Shown here one piece after another: positions 8,480 to 17,381 of a DNA stretch of 59,978 nt. The position numbers and the translations under genes are program-made. Source of the stretch: a virus. Every line of letters begins with the position of its first letter. Positions within the stretch are counted from its first letter, which is position 1. The stretch is from positions 1 to 59,978 of the IMG/VR virus record IMGVR_UViG_3300034101_003213; one strand, given 5' to 3'. Under the pieces are notes generated by a model, which made no database searches, had not been told where the DNA came from, and worked only from the letters and a program-made list of their open reading frames with translations.

Positions 8480-9468
8480 TTGTTTGTCTTCCAAAAATTG
8501 TAAATTCCTTTTTCAAGTTCGTAGTTTTCCCACTCTTTTCTTTTTCTGATTGGTTGAGTCTGTGCCCAATTCCACATTGCTTGTAACCCATCTTTTAAAG
8601 ATGTTGGAGCATTGAAGTTTAAAGCTTTCTTTATTTTATCATGTGTGACCCACGCTTGTTTTACTTCATGCCTTTCTTCAAGATGAACGATTGGATAATT
8701 ACCAACTATATCAGTAAGAGTTTTTGCTGCATCATTTATTGTAATATGATCGTCACCACCCATATTAAATATTTCTTTTGAGCAAACTGGATTGACTGCC
8801 GCTTCCCATAAATAGGGCAAACAATCATCAATATAACTGAATGCTCTTTCTTGGTTGCCATCACCATAAATGGTTATGGGAATATCATTCAAAATATTAT
8901 ACATCCATATTCCTAAAACGTTTCTATATTTATCCCAAATATTTTGTTTTATTCCATATACATTGTGTGGTCTGATTATACACCAATCCAAACCATGTTG
9001 TTCTCCTGCGATTTGTAGATCCATTTCACAACCGTATTTTGCTATACCATATGGATCAATGGGGTTTGGAATATAGTCCTCCCTAAATGGTGCTACGGCT
9101 CTACCATAAACCGCCATGGACGATGTAAATACAAATCTTTTGACATCGTGTTTTATTGATTCATTAATCAATCTTGTTGTAGCAATCAAATTATTTTCAT
9201 AATTAAATTGTCTTATGAATGGACTTAAACCCTCTGCTGCATATGCGGCAAAGTGAAACACGTACTCTGGTTTGTGGTGTTCAAATACTTCATTCAATCT
9301 AGGTGCGTGTGCCAAATTTAAATTATAAAATTTTATTTGAGGGTTTACATTTTCTATGTAACCTCCGCTCAAATCATCAATACCAATAATGTAATGTTTA
9401 TTAGAAAGATAATCAGCTAAACGCGAACCAAGTAAACCAGCAACTCCAGTTATTAAAATTTTACTCAT
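8476..9468 (-). CDS. NAD-dependent sugar epimerase/dehydratase (UDP-glucose 4-epimerase-like)
   Basis: 330 aa extended SDR. The nucleotide-binding motif is ITGVAGLLGSRLADYL at the N-terminus, followed by FHFAAYAAEG and the catalytic SSMAVYG with the YGIAK YxxxK. It interconverts nucleotide-sugar epimers, probably GalE/WbpP type. It lacks the GHxGMVGSA-type start of GDP-fucose synthase, so it does not obviously complete the Gmd pathway. A strong GAGGA site precedes the ATG. Confidence 0.85.
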   Translation of the reverse strand: MSKILITGVAGLLGSRLADYLSNKHYIIGIDDLSGGYIENVNPQIKFYNLNLAHAPRLNEVFEHHKPEYVFHFAAYAAEGLSPFIRQFNYENNLIATTRLINESIKHDVKRFVFTSSMAVYGRAVAPFREDYIPNPIDPYGIAKYGCEMDLQIAGEQHGLDWCIIRPHNVYGIKQNIWDKYRNVLGIWMYNILNDIPITIYGDGNQERAFSYIDDCLPYLWEAAVNPVCSKEIFNMGGDDHITINDAAKTLTDIVGNYPIVHLEERHEVKQAWVTHDKIKKALNFNAPTSLKDGLQAMWNWAQTQPIRKRKEWENYELEKGIYNFWKTNK

Positions 9469-9469
9469 A

Positions 9470-10267
9470 TTAATTCCTCACAAGGTGTATATATTTATCA
9501 ATGTTTTCAAGAAGGTATTTTGGATATGTATCGTCTAAAGATACAACTTTTGCTGTCATTTTTCTAAAGAAGAGATCTTGTGTGTTGCAATCCATATTTT
9601 TATCCAAAGCATTTCTTACTTCATCAGTATTATACTCTTGATGTGCGTATGCATCAAGTTTTTCTAATATTTTTTCTTTACCACCAATAAAACTAAAATG
9701 CCAACCACCATCGGAAACATCGATGGAATATGGAAGCATCTGATCTCTGTTTCTAATAGAATTGACTTTTAAAAACTTAAATATTTCATAAGTACAAAGT
9801 CTTGTTCCATTCCATTTTTTTGTTCCAAAATAATCCTCTTCAATTAGATTGTTTATATAGTAATAATAAAAATTTTGTTTGAACACATATATCTTTTGTG
9901 GGTTCATATCTGACAAAACTTCTTTTACTTTTATTGGATTTGGTATTTCGTCTAAATCACTTATTAGGATCACATCATTATTAGAACAATTTTCTAAAGG
10001 ACGCAATATTGCATTTTTTTGAAATATTTCTCTTGAAGCGGTGTCATAGTCCTCTGGAGAATCCGAAACTATTGAGTAAATAATTTTGTCTTTAAATTTA
10101 CTAAATCTATCAATGTGTTTTTGAAAATGCAGTTCTTTGGGTTTGCCCGTAAATGTGTGAGTGCACTCTGATATTACGAAGTAATCAACAACATCGTTAA
10201 GTGTATTAAGTCTTATTTCTAATAAATCTAATTCATTAAAAAATGGAAAACAATCATATACCTTCAT
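9470..10267 (-). CDS. GT17-family glycosyltransferase
   Basis: 265 aa. The ATG at 10267 has GGAG 6 nt upstream; the longer frame begins with TTG at 10279. The N-terminus MKVYDCFPFFNELDLLEIRL and the following VDYFVISECTHTFTGKPKEL are the GT17 signature (beta-1,4-N-acetylglucosaminyltransferase III-like). A DLDEIP acidic metal/nucleotide motif follows. The family usually adds beta-1,4-GlcNAc. It overlaps the next upstream gene by 14 nt. Confidence 0.85.
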   Translation of the reverse strand: MKVYDCFPFFNELDLLEIRLNTLNDVVDYFVISECTHTFTGKPKELHFQKHIDRFSKFKDKIIYSIVSDSPEDYDTASREIFQKNAILRPLENCSNNDVILISDLDEIPNPIKVKEVLSDMNPQKIYVFKQNFYYYYINNLIEEDYFGTKKWNGTRLCTYEIFKFLKVNSIRNRDQMLPYSIDVSDGGWHFSFIGGKEKILEKLDAYAHQEYNTDEVRNALDKNMDCNTQDLFFRKMTAKVVSLDDTYPKYLLENIDKYIHLVRN

Positions 10268-10901
10268 TAGAGTCTCCAAAATTTTTATTAAAAATTTTCA
10301 TTGCATTTTCTAAATGATTACCACCATGAAACCCAAAATATTGATTTAAATCGTTTGATTGGTTTTCCATATCTCTTTCTAAACCCCACTTTAATGCTAC
10401 TTCTAAAGGAGCATATTTGCAACCATTCTCTAATAAAAAATCTCTTGCCAAATCACAAATAACAGCATCTTCGTTTCTTTCAATATACGGGACTTTGGTT
10501 AAAAGATACAAAAGTTTTTTTGACCTAAATGAAAACCCACCATTACCTACATGGTGTTTAAACCAAGGCCAAGGAGATCCAATGTAATCATAATTGTAAA
10601 AATTATCATCCCACAAATGCGGATTTAAAATAAATCCATCTGTTTGCATCCAAATAGAATAATCAGTTATTAAAAATGGATATACATTTTTTAAACAAAA
10701 ATTGTTAAATTCCCCGTAAGTCATAGGGTTTATTTTAAATGGAGTTACATAATCCAAAGTTGTTATTGGATTAACAGAAAAATGAAAAATGTTATCAAAT
10801 TTAATTTTTAAATTTGTTTTTGTAATAATATTACAAATTTTTTCTGTATCTTTACCAACACCATCAATAAAAATTGCTGTTATGTTTTTTAACTCAAGCA
10901 T
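10254..10901 (-). CDS. DUF5672-family protein (putative glycosyltransferase)
   Basis: 215 aa from the ATG at 10901, which overlaps the upstream stop by 8 nt. The block WMQTDGFILNPHLWDDNF, then YDYIGSPWPW and VGNGGFSFRSKKLL, is the conserved core of DUF5672. This family is found in polysaccharide loci of bacteria, giant viruses and marine phages and is thought to have a GT-A-like fold. QTDG probably supplies the acidic metal site. Substrate unknown. Confidence 0.8.
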   Translation of the reverse strand: MLELKNITAIFIDGVGKDTEKICNIITKTNLKIKFDNIFHFSVNPITTLDYVTPFKINPMTYGEFNNFCLKNVYPFLITDYSIWMQTDGFILNPHLWDDNFYNYDYIGSPWPWFKHHVGNGGFSFRSKKLLYLLTKVPYIERNEDAVICDLARDFLLENGCKYAPLEVALKWGLERDMENQSNDLNQYFGFHGGNHLENAMKIFNKNFGDSNEGI

Positions 10902-11448
10902 CTGGTTTTTCCATGTACCACACGTCACAAAAGGGAATAACTTTTGCATTAGGAATTATTTCATCTACTGCTTTTTTAACACTCTCAGCAGCTATATCGT
11001 GACCACCTATTATACCACCCTTTTTTAATTTTGGTAGCCAATGTATGATGTCTTCTTTGACATCTTTATATTCGTGGCTTGCATCTATAAAAATGAAATC
11101 CAACGATTCATCATCATATGTTTTTGATGCATTTTTTGATGAAAGTCTAATTGGATTAATTATATGCTTCACTGGTTCAATATTTTTAATAAACTCGTCA
11201 TAAAGTTTATCTTCAACTATAAATGGATCATTAATGTGTTCTACTGATCCTTTCCAAGTATCAACGCAATCAAATTTAATTAATTTTTTAGAATTAATTA
11301 TTTCTACCGCCATATGTACCGAACTTCTTCCTTTCCAAGAACCAATTTCTACAAAATGCGAACCCGAATCAAATACTTCCACCATTTTTTTATAAAATGG
11401 TGCATATGTAAACCAATCTTCTCCAATACTTTGATAAAAATGTTCCAT
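10894..11448 (-). CDS. Class I SAM-dependent methyltransferase
   Basis: 184 aa. Motif I FVEIGSWKGRSSVHMA, a DCVDTWKGS acidic loop and LDFIFIDASHEYKDVKEDI are typical of Methyltransf_24-like enzymes. GGHDIAAESVKKAVDE follows near the end. It starts on the TAATG junction with the upstream GT25 gene. It is the second of three methyltransferases in this cassette, consistent with O-methylated sugars in the final glycan. Confidence 0.82.
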   Translation of the reverse strand: MEHFYQSIGEDWFTYAPFYKKMVEVFDSGSHFVEIGSWKGRSSVHMAVEIINSKKLIKFDCVDTWKGSVEHINDPFIVEDKLYDEFIKNIEPVKHIINPIRLSSKNASKTYDDESLDFIFIDASHEYKDVKEDIIHWLPKLKKGGIIGGHDIAAESVKKAVDEIIPNAKVIPFCDVWYMEKPDA

Positions 11449-12212
11449 TATTCTAAGATCTCCACTTTTTCTTTTGATGATAATTCGATACCATTTAAAA
11501 TATATTGATGGATAAAATTTCCACTATGTGTAAACGAATACTTTGAATCTGAATCTAAACAAACATAATCATTTATGTTTGTTGGACATACTGATACCAA
11601 CCCATCAACATGACAAACCAAGTTGTCTATAGGGCCATCGTACCCATTTGTTTCAACATAATCAATTAATTTTTTGGCTCCTTGTTTTGATAAACAATAT
11701 CCTGCAAATCCTTCAAACATTAATCCTTTTTGTTTATCAATAACCTTTAACCGATTGTCCCAAATTGCAGTTGGATAGGTTTCAACTATGTGATTTTTAT
11801 TTTGATAGTGTGCTGTTTCTGCCTGTAAATATAAAAGATCATAATGATTTGGATCAAAAGATTTTAAAGAATCGAATGTAAATTTATCTGAAAATCTGCA
11901 ATCGTCTTCGCATATTAAATATGCTGAGTCGCTTTCATCATTTAACAATTCTTCCCATATGCTCTTATGGGCCATTAGCGCTGCTACTTCGCCAAAACGA
12001 ATCCAAAGTCTATTTGTATATTTTAATAAATTTTGCGTATTTATTAAATAGTTCTTATCTTTAAAAATGAATCCAGGTTGTTTAGTAAATTTTAAATTTT
12101 TATTATCTACACCTAATCTATATTGAAATTCGATATTTTTTGATTTAAATAACTCATCTATTTTTTTCTGTCTATCAAATGCTTCTGGCAAAGTTATTAC
12201 TCTGGTTTTCAT
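11448..12212 (-). CDS. GT25-family glycosyltransferase
   Basis: 254 aa. It begins VITLPEAFDRQKKIDELF, the GT25 start (LPS galactosyltransferase/procollagen galactosyltransferase family). GEVAALMAHKSIWEELL is followed by the acidic AYLICEDDCRF motif that holds the metal and nucleotide. GT25 members build LPS core or glycosylate collagen. The phage also encodes a collagen-like fibre, so either acceptor is conceivable. Confidence 0.88.
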   Translation of the reverse strand: MKTRVITLPEAFDRQKKIDELFKSKNIEFQYRLGVDNKNLKFTKQPGFIFKDKNYLINTQNLLKYTNRLWIRFGEVAALMAHKSIWEELLNDESDSAYLICEDDCRFSDKFTFDSLKSFDPNHYDLLYLQAETAHYQNKNHIVETYPTAIWDNRLKVIDKQKGLMFEGFAGYCLSKQGAKKLIDYVETNGYDGPIDNLVCHVDGLVSVCPTNINDYVCLDSDSKYSFTHSGNFIHQYILNGIELSSKEKVEILE

Positions 12213-13075
12213 AGTTGAATAGTTCTTTTAATTTTTTGTTTTATTGAATCTAATGATTGTGATATATCATATTTGAAGATAGGAGCATTTTTCATTCTTT
12301 GGTAAACATCCTCATTAGAATCAACATATTTTATATATTCTAAACACTCTTCATATGTTTTAAAATTGTTTACATAGATAAAACAATCTGGATTAAAATC
12401 ACTTAACACATAAGAATCACCCCAATATATGGGTATGCATCCTGCTGTCTTTGCTTGTAAAAATTTTTCTGTAACATAACCTGTTTTATATGTGTTCTCA
12501 AATGCCATAGCAAATCTAAAAGAACAAATGGCATCATATTTTCTTAATTGATTTCTATCATTATCACCATTACCAAATGGTAATCCAAACCCATAAGTTG
12601 TTTTATAGGTGTTTAAAATATTAAAAAAGTCTACTCTATTTTTGTGAATAGCAGAAAACGGAGCTACACAAAATTTATCTTTTGCAGTATTGAACCATTT
12701 GTTGTTGTTTAACTCATATTGGTTCATTGCTGGAATTGGATTTTTTTGATTTTGAAGATTATAAAAATTAATATAAATGTACCATAAAGGTAATCTTATA
12801 TTTTTTAAATCTTCTCTATCTGGGTCAAAAGATAAATGATAATCACCATCTTTATATTGAACTGGCTTTGGTTCGGCCATAAAGGTTAATATTTTTGTCT
12901 TTGACCTATCTATTTCAGATGGAACATAATTTTCTGCAACCAAGCACAAATTACAATCATTTACATTGTTAGTTACAATTAAATCCTCACCGTATATATC
13001 TTTTAAGGTTGAGATGAAAAAACTTTCATCGTAGTTAAAATCCGGCCAAAAATTATGAATACTTAATCGAATCAT
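12209..13075 (-). CDS. GT10-family (alpha-1,3/1,4-fucosyltransferase-like)
   Basis: 288 aa. The C-terminal half carries the GT10 motif: FRFAMAFENTYKTGYVTEKF, then AGCIPIYWGD and FIYVNNF. The invariant E of FEN, the Y-x-TEK and the YWG are all present. GT10 transfers L-fucose from GDP-fucose to GlcNAc or Gal. The N-terminus has the SIHNFWPDF-type start seen in bacterial GT10. It overlaps the next GT10 gene by 23 nt. Confidence 0.9.
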   Translation of the reverse strand: MIRLSIHNFWPDFNYDESFFISTLKDIYGEDLIVTNNVNDCNLCLVAENYVPSEIDRSKTKILTFMAEPKPVQYKDGDYHLSFDPDREDLKNIRLPLWYIYINFYNLQNQKNPIPAMNQYELNNNKWFNTAKDKFCVAPFSAIHKNRVDFFNILNTYKTTYGFGLPFGNGDNDRNQLRKYDAICSFRFAMAFENTYKTGYVTEKFLQAKTAGCIPIYWGDSYVLSDFNPDCFIYVNNFKTYEECLEYIKYVDSNEDVYQRMKNAPIFKYDISQSLDSIKQKIKRTIQL

Positions 13076-13889
13076 TAGTCACACTTTCATATAAACAATC
13101 ATCAGATGTTTTTAAGTTCATAACCTTTTCAAAGTTATGTTTAATAGCAGGCATCATATTTATATACCTTTCTTCTGTCAAGTCTTCAAATGATTTTAAA
13201 TCATCTAAAAAAATTATACCATTTGAATCAAAATCCTCACCAATTGAACGATCACCATAATAAATTGGGATTGTTCCTGTTGCAAAACAATCTAAAATTT
13301 TTTCTGTGTAATACTTTGGATAAACTGTGTTCTCCATTGCTATTGAAAATCGATAATCTTTAAGGCCATCTAGTTTATCTTTTAATGGGTTGCAATCTCT
13401 CCCATAAATATGTCCTTTAAACATTGGATTGTTTTCTAGATCTCTATATAACATGACTCTCTTTATATGACCCGAAGTAAAAGACTTAAAACTTGTTATA
13501 AAAGAACACGTTAAAGATTTGTCATATATTTTACAATCTTTAATCCAAGTCATATTAGATGCTGGTGGATTATATTCAAAAAAATCAGGATGCCTTTCTA
13601 TTAATCTTCTATCGTTAGTGTATATTTTTTTATATACTTTTTTGAAAGATTCTATGTTTCTTTCTATTGCTGCAATTAAATGGTGTATAACTTCGCTTGA
13701 TTCACCGAGCCACCCATATTTTGGCCCAGTATATCCATCATCAATATAATTAAATATGAAATCATCAAAATAAACTACTGGTTCATTATTTTCTGGTCGT
13801 TTGTTAAAAATCCATTTAAAATTTTTTGGTGGTTTGTTCAAACATGAATGATCTGTAAATGCGTTTGTAAAAATGTTCATTGTATTCAT
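13053..13889 (-). CDS. Second GT10-family fucosyltransferase-like protein
   Basis: 278 aa from the ATG at 13889, which forms ATGA with the upstream stop; the longer frame begins with TTG at 13910. YRFSIAMENTVYPKYYTEKI and GTIPIYYGDRSIGEDF match the GT10 donor-binding region. It is clearly a distant paralogue of the gene downstream, not a recent duplicate, since similarity is limited to the motif region. Two GT10 genes suggest two different fucosyl linkages or branched decoration. Confidence 0.88.
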   Translation of the reverse strand: MNTMNIFTNAFTDHSCLNKPPKNFKWIFNKRPENNEPVVYFDDFIFNYIDDGYTGPKYGWLGESSEVIHHLIAAIERNIESFKKVYKKIYTNDRRLIERHPDFFEYNPPASNMTWIKDCKIYDKSLTCSFITSFKSFTSGHIKRVMLYRDLENNPMFKGHIYGRDCNPLKDKLDGLKDYRFSIAMENTVYPKYYTEKILDCFATGTIPIYYGDRSIGEDFDSNGIIFLDDLKSFEDLTEERYINMMPAIKHNFEKVMNLKTSDDCLYESVTNDSIKYS

Positions 13890-14674
13890 ATAATAATCCA
13901 ATCTTTGCAATAAATGTCACTCCAGTTTTTTGGCATTTCTGGATTTTCACCAAACCAATTGTGTGGAGCAATTACTTTTTTACTCTCGCTCAACCACGCA
14001 CCCCACCAACTATAACTACTATTGGCGATTACATGATAATCACATAAAGTCATTGCACACATGTCTGTATATTGATCTTCTGGCTCTGTTATGAAATAAC
14101 TTCTGTTTAATGAATCAAAAATTTTTGATGCCTCATTTGGTTCATCACTGAATCCTATTATCAACAGATCTTTCGGAAGCAAGTCTAGGGCTTCTTTATA
14201 ATATTTTTCATCCATAATTGGATGTTTGCCAACTAAGTTTTTATAATCACCAATTCGTAGATGGACAGAAATAACAGGATCTTTTGTAATACTTCTTACT
14301 GTGGATGCTTTTTCTAAAATTGATTTTTTAAAAGTAAATTCTTTTTGTAAATCGTTTCTATAGTTTTGAAAATATTTTTCACTTTGAAAATATCCACAAA
14401 TATCTGTATTATCAGGTATTCCAAAAATGCCCGCATTGTATGTAAATACATTTTCTTGTGCTCTATGTATTGGAATAAAAGTTGAACTATCTTCGGCTGA
14501 TAATTTTTCAAATGCCTCGTCCAAACAAAAATTTAAATAAGCATTGTCTGATTTTATTTTATAAGGAACTCCAAATTTATACTTTTTAGTTTTTGCTATC
14601 GAATAAAGCGTAGCATATTGAAACATCTGATTGCCAAATCGACCATATCTTCCCATCATATTAAATGAAATCAT
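13886..14674 (-). CDS. GT11-family alpha-1,2-fucosyltransferase
   Basis: 262 aa with a complete family signature: GRYGRFGNQMFQYATLYSIA near the N-terminus, ISVHLRIGDY (donor-binding HxRxGDY type), and VIANSSYSWWGAWLSE near the C-terminus. It transfers L-fucose from GDP-fucose in alpha-1,2 linkage. This is the most convincing fucosyltransferase in the cassette and supports the idea that Gmd product flows into GDP-fucose. It starts inside a TGATG junction with the upstream gene. Confidence 0.92.
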   Translation of the reverse strand: MISFNMMGRYGRFGNQMFQYATLYSIAKTKKYKFGVPYKIKSDNAYLNFCLDEAFEKLSAEDSSTFIPIHRAQENVFTYNAGIFGIPDNTDICGYFQSEKYFQNYRNDLQKEFTFKKSILEKASTVRSITKDPVISVHLRIGDYKNLVGKHPIMDEKYYKEALDLLPKDLLIIGFSDEPNEASKIFDSLNRSYFITEPEDQYTDMCAMTLCDYHVIANSSYSWWGAWLSESKKVIAPHNWFGENPEMPKNWSDIYCKDWIII

Positions 14675-15306
14675 CAGAATTCACTATTCCTATCTGATAG
14701 TGGGCTGTCAGTTAAAGACTGCCATTTATTGGCATTTTCTCTAGCATTAGATTGATAAATCATCGGAATATTTGGAGTCAATATTAAATAATCATTTTGT
14801 AGAGCCGCTGTTCCAAGATCCCATGGTCTTTTTAATTCATCTAAACAATAATTTCCTACATCACACATTCTTTGTCTATATTCTGGATTTAAATATAAAA
14901 TTGCATGTGCAGCAAGAACACCACCTATTCTCATATAATTTTCATTGTATTTTTTTGTTTTATAAAAAACATTACCATGAGAAATTCCAAGATATATTCC
15001 ATCAGCTTCATCTGGTATTTCAATCACGGGGTTAAATGGTTCAACAAACTCAATATCATCTTCTAAAATAAGAAGTGGTGTAGTATACCTGCTGTCAGCT
15101 AAAATGTCTGTATGTGATTTGCCACAACCCATAAAGTGGGCTATAGATTGTTCTGTCCCTTCTGGTGGTGGGATAATTAAACCAGACTTTCTATGAGTAT
15201 TTTTAAACTCATATTTTTTAAATCTTTCTTCCATTATTTCCGCATTTGTTTTTGCGGAGTTTAAATTTATCCAAACAACTGGAATTTCACGCAAATCAAT
15301 AATCAT
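14674..15306 (-). CDS. GT25-like protein, first gene of the glycan operon
   Basis: 210 aa from the ATG at 15306, chosen over the in-frame GTG at 15318 because GAGGA lies 5 nt upstream of the ATG. IPVVWINLNSAK, IAHFMGCGKSHTDIL and the acidic LLILEDDIEF follow the GT25 layout, although overall similarity is weaker than for the 11448-12212 gene. It probably acts in the same glycan pathway. A sigma70-like promoter lies immediately upstream, so the mRNA leader would be only about 10 nt. Confidence 0.7.
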   Translation of the reverse strand: MIIDLREIPVVWINLNSAKTNAEIMEERFKKYEFKNTHRKSGLIIPPPEGTEQSIAHFMGCGKSHTDILADSRYTTPLLILEDDIEFVEPFNPVIEIPDEADGIYLGISHGNVFYKTKKYNENYMRIGGVLAAHAILYLNPEYRQRMCDVGNYCLDELKRPWDLGTAALQNDYLILTPNIPMIYQSNARENANKWQSLTDSPLSDRNSEF

Positions 15307-15322
15307 TATAGTCCTCACATTT

Positions 15323-15350
15323 AATATAGAGTATTATTAATAAATGTCAA
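15323..15350 (-). promoter_or_regulatory. sigma70-like promoter of the glycan operon
   Basis: TTGACA, 16-bp spacer, TATATT on the minus strand. The predicted start near 15316 leaves GAGGA and the ATG at 15306 almost at the 5' end. It diverges from the uvsY promoter 10 bp away. Confidence 0.7.
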
Positions 15351-15360
15351 ATATATTTAT

Positions 15361-15388
15361 TTGACTTTATCTAGAGTTACTTTATAGT
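15361..15388 (+). promoter_or_regulatory. sigma70-like promoter of uvsY-uvsW
   Basis: TTGACT, 16-bp spacer, TATAGT on the plus strand, about 21 nt before the uvsY ATG at 15410. Confidence 0.7.
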
Positions 15389-15409
15389 TCTCTATAAAAA
15401 GAACTTAAG

Positions 15410-15847
15410 ATGAATCTAGAGAACCTTAAAGAACATATTACTAAAGACTCTATAGTAGACTCTACAGAACTAGGTACAGAGGCTATTAAGATACCACAAA
15501 TACACGGTAAGTACATTAATTTACTTACAGACATGAAATTGCTTTTGACGAAGCAACAGCAAGAGTATGCCATTCTTCGTCTTCGTAAGTGGAAAATTTA
15601 TACAGGTAAAGCATCCAAAGAAGAACTAGAAATTTGGAAAGAAGATCCATTTGAATTGGATATTCTTAAAACTGATGTAGATAAATTTATGGATGCAGAT
15701 CCACAACTTACAGATTTAAAACTCAAAATTGCTTTGTCAGAAACAAAAGTAAAGATGGTTGAAGAATTTTTAAAATCACTCAACAACAGAAACTTTGTGA
15801 TCCGATCTGCCATCGATTGGCAAAAAATGATGAACGGTATAGTCTAA
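15410..15847 (+). CDS. uvsY: UvsY-like recombination mediator
   Basis: 145 aa (T4 UvsY 137 aa). The N-terminus MNLENLKEHITKDSIVDST matches T4 MRLEDLQEELKKDVFIDST in pattern. The rest is helical and charged. UvsY displaces gp32 from single-stranded DNA and loads the UvsX recombinase; UvsX itself is not in this window. It is followed after 7 nt by uvsW, the same pairing as in T4. Confidence 0.88.
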   Translation: MNLENLKEHITKDSIVDSTELGTEAIKIPQIHGKYINLLTDMKLLLTKQQQEYAILRLRKWKIYTGKASKEELEIWKEDPFELDILKTDVDKFMDADPQLTDLKLKIALSETKVKMVEEFLKSLNNRNFVIRSAIDWQKMMNGIV

Positions 15848-15854
15848 ATATTAT

Positions 15855-17363
15855 GTGGATATTGAAGTTGAATCTATTGATGAAGTTCGTTACTACATCA
15901 AAACAGAAAAAGCACTAAAACAAGAACTTAGGGACTATTTTTCTTTTATGGTTCCAGGTGCACAATATATGCCCATGTTCAAAAAAAGAATATGGGATGG
16001 TAAAATTCGACTGTTCGATATACTGTCTTGTACTCTCCCAAGAGGGTTAAAAACATATCTACAGAAGTTTTGCGAAGACCGGGGATACTCCATAAATATA
16101 AAGGAGACCAAAAATCCTCTATGCATAACGGAGGAGAAACTTACACAGTTCTACGATTCATTGCAGGTTTCCGTGAAGGGACAAGCAGTGAAGATGCACG
16201 ATCATCAGCAAAAGGCTATACTACATGCTTTGAATCATCACAGATGCGTGCTGATTTCTCCTACTGGTTCGGGCAAAAGTTTGATAATATACGCCTTGGT
16301 TCGGTTTCTTCAATCCGTATTAAAATCAGATCGCAAAATTTTAATTCTGGTGCCAACGGTGGGTCTTGTGACCCAAATGGAATCTGACTTTTTTGATTAT
16401 TCAAAGTTAGATAAGTCTTGGTCTTCAAGTAAAAATATACATAAAATTTCAGCAGGGGCAGATAAAGAAACAAAGAAACAAATTATTGTTTCCACTTGGC
16501 AGTCTATTTACAAACTTCCCAAAATTTGGTTCGATCAATTTGATGTTGTATTTTTTGATGAATGTCACCAAGCCAAAGCAGAGTCAATTAACTTCATAGG
16601 ACAGAAGCTCTCAAAGACTTGGTTTCGCATCGGGACCACCGGAACCCTAGATCAGGCACAAGCACACAGACTGAGCATAGAAGGCATCCTAGGGCCTGCT
16701 GTGCAGTTTATACAGACTAAGGGGCTAATGAACAAAGGATTGTTGGCTAAACTCGGTATAGATTGTATAATACTTAAATATAATGACGAAGAGCGTCAAT
16801 TCATCAAAAAACAAAAATACATAGATGAATTGAAATGGATCGTAACGAATGAGCAACGAAACGAATTCATCAAACAACTTGCACTCCGCACCAAAGGGAA
16901 TACCCTTATCCTCTTTAATTACGTCGAAGACCACGGGAAACCACTCGCAGCTCTCTTGGAAGCAGCGGGAACGGATCGCAAAATATATCTCATACACGGA
17001 AAAACAGAAGCAGAGTCAAGAGAGTATATCCGCAAAGTCATTGATAGAGAAACAAATGCCATTTTGGTTGCCAGTTTTGGCACGACTAGCACCGGCATCA
17101 ATATTGTCAATCTTGATAATATTATTTTTGCTTCACCTACTAAATCGATTATAAGGCTATTGCAGAGTATTGGCCGTGGACTCAGAGTATCTGCAAAAAA
17201 GAAAAATCTTAAAGTATATGACATCGTTGACGATCTTTGTTGGAAGTCACACAAGAATCACATCTTCCGTCACTTTGAAGAGCGTGTAAAGATTTACAAA
17301 AAAGAAAAATTTGATCATACAATACACGCAATGACCTTTAAAAATATCTCTGAAGATAAATAA
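15855..17363 (+). CDS. uvsW: UvsW-like superfamily 2 helicase
   Basis: 502 aa (T4 503 aa). The start is GTG at 15855; the resulting MDIEVES matches T4's MDI start, and the nearby ATG at 15853 is out of frame. Motif I is SPTGSGKS, motif II DECH, motif III a GTTG-type block, and motif VI QSIGRGLR near the C-terminus. It unwinds R-loops and branched recombination intermediates and shuts off origin-dependent replication. It also contains the N-terminal WDGRIRL-like segment (IWDGKIRLFD). Confidence 0.93.
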   Translation: MDIEVESIDEVRYYIKTEKALKQELRDYFSFMVPGAQYMPMFKKRIWDGKIRLFDILSCTLPRGLKTYLQKFCEDRGYSINIKETKNPLCITEEKLTQFYDSLQVSVKGQAVKMHDHQQKAILHALNHHRCVLISPTGSGKSLIIYALVRFLQSVLKSDRKILILVPTVGLVTQMESDFFDYSKLDKSWSSSKNIHKISAGADKETKKQIIVSTWQSIYKLPKIWFDQFDVVFFDECHQAKAESINFIGQKLSKTWFRIGTTGTLDQAQAHRLSIEGILGPAVQFIQTKGLMNKGLLAKLGIDCIILKYNDEERQFIKKQKYIDELKWIVTNEQRNEFIKQLALRTKGNTLILFNYVEDHGKPLAALLEAAGTDRKIYLIHGKTEAESREYIRKVIDRETNAILVASFGTTSTGINIVNLDNIIFASPTKSIIRLLQSIGRGLRVSAKKKNLKVYDIVDDLCWKSHKNHIFRHFEERVKIYKKEKFDHTIHAMTFKNISEDK

Positions 17364-17366
17364 TCT

Positions 17367-17374
17367 AAAGGAGG
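17367..17374 (+). promoter_or_regulatory. Strong Shine-Dalgarno AAAGGAGG
   Basis: One of the strongest ribosome-binding sites in the window, 7 nt before the ATG at 17382. It implies high translation of the Sm-like protein relative to uvsW upstream. Confidence 0.75.
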
Positions 17375-17381
17375 ACATTAA

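Noticed and set aside
8476-9468. GDP-L-fucose synthase (fcl)
   Set aside because: The N-terminus and motif spacing are of the UDP-glucose 4-epimerase type, not the Fcl type, so the fucose pathway stays incomplete here.
15316-15318. GTG start for the first glycan gene
   Set aside because: It overlaps the GAGGA ribosome site that serves the ATG at 15306.
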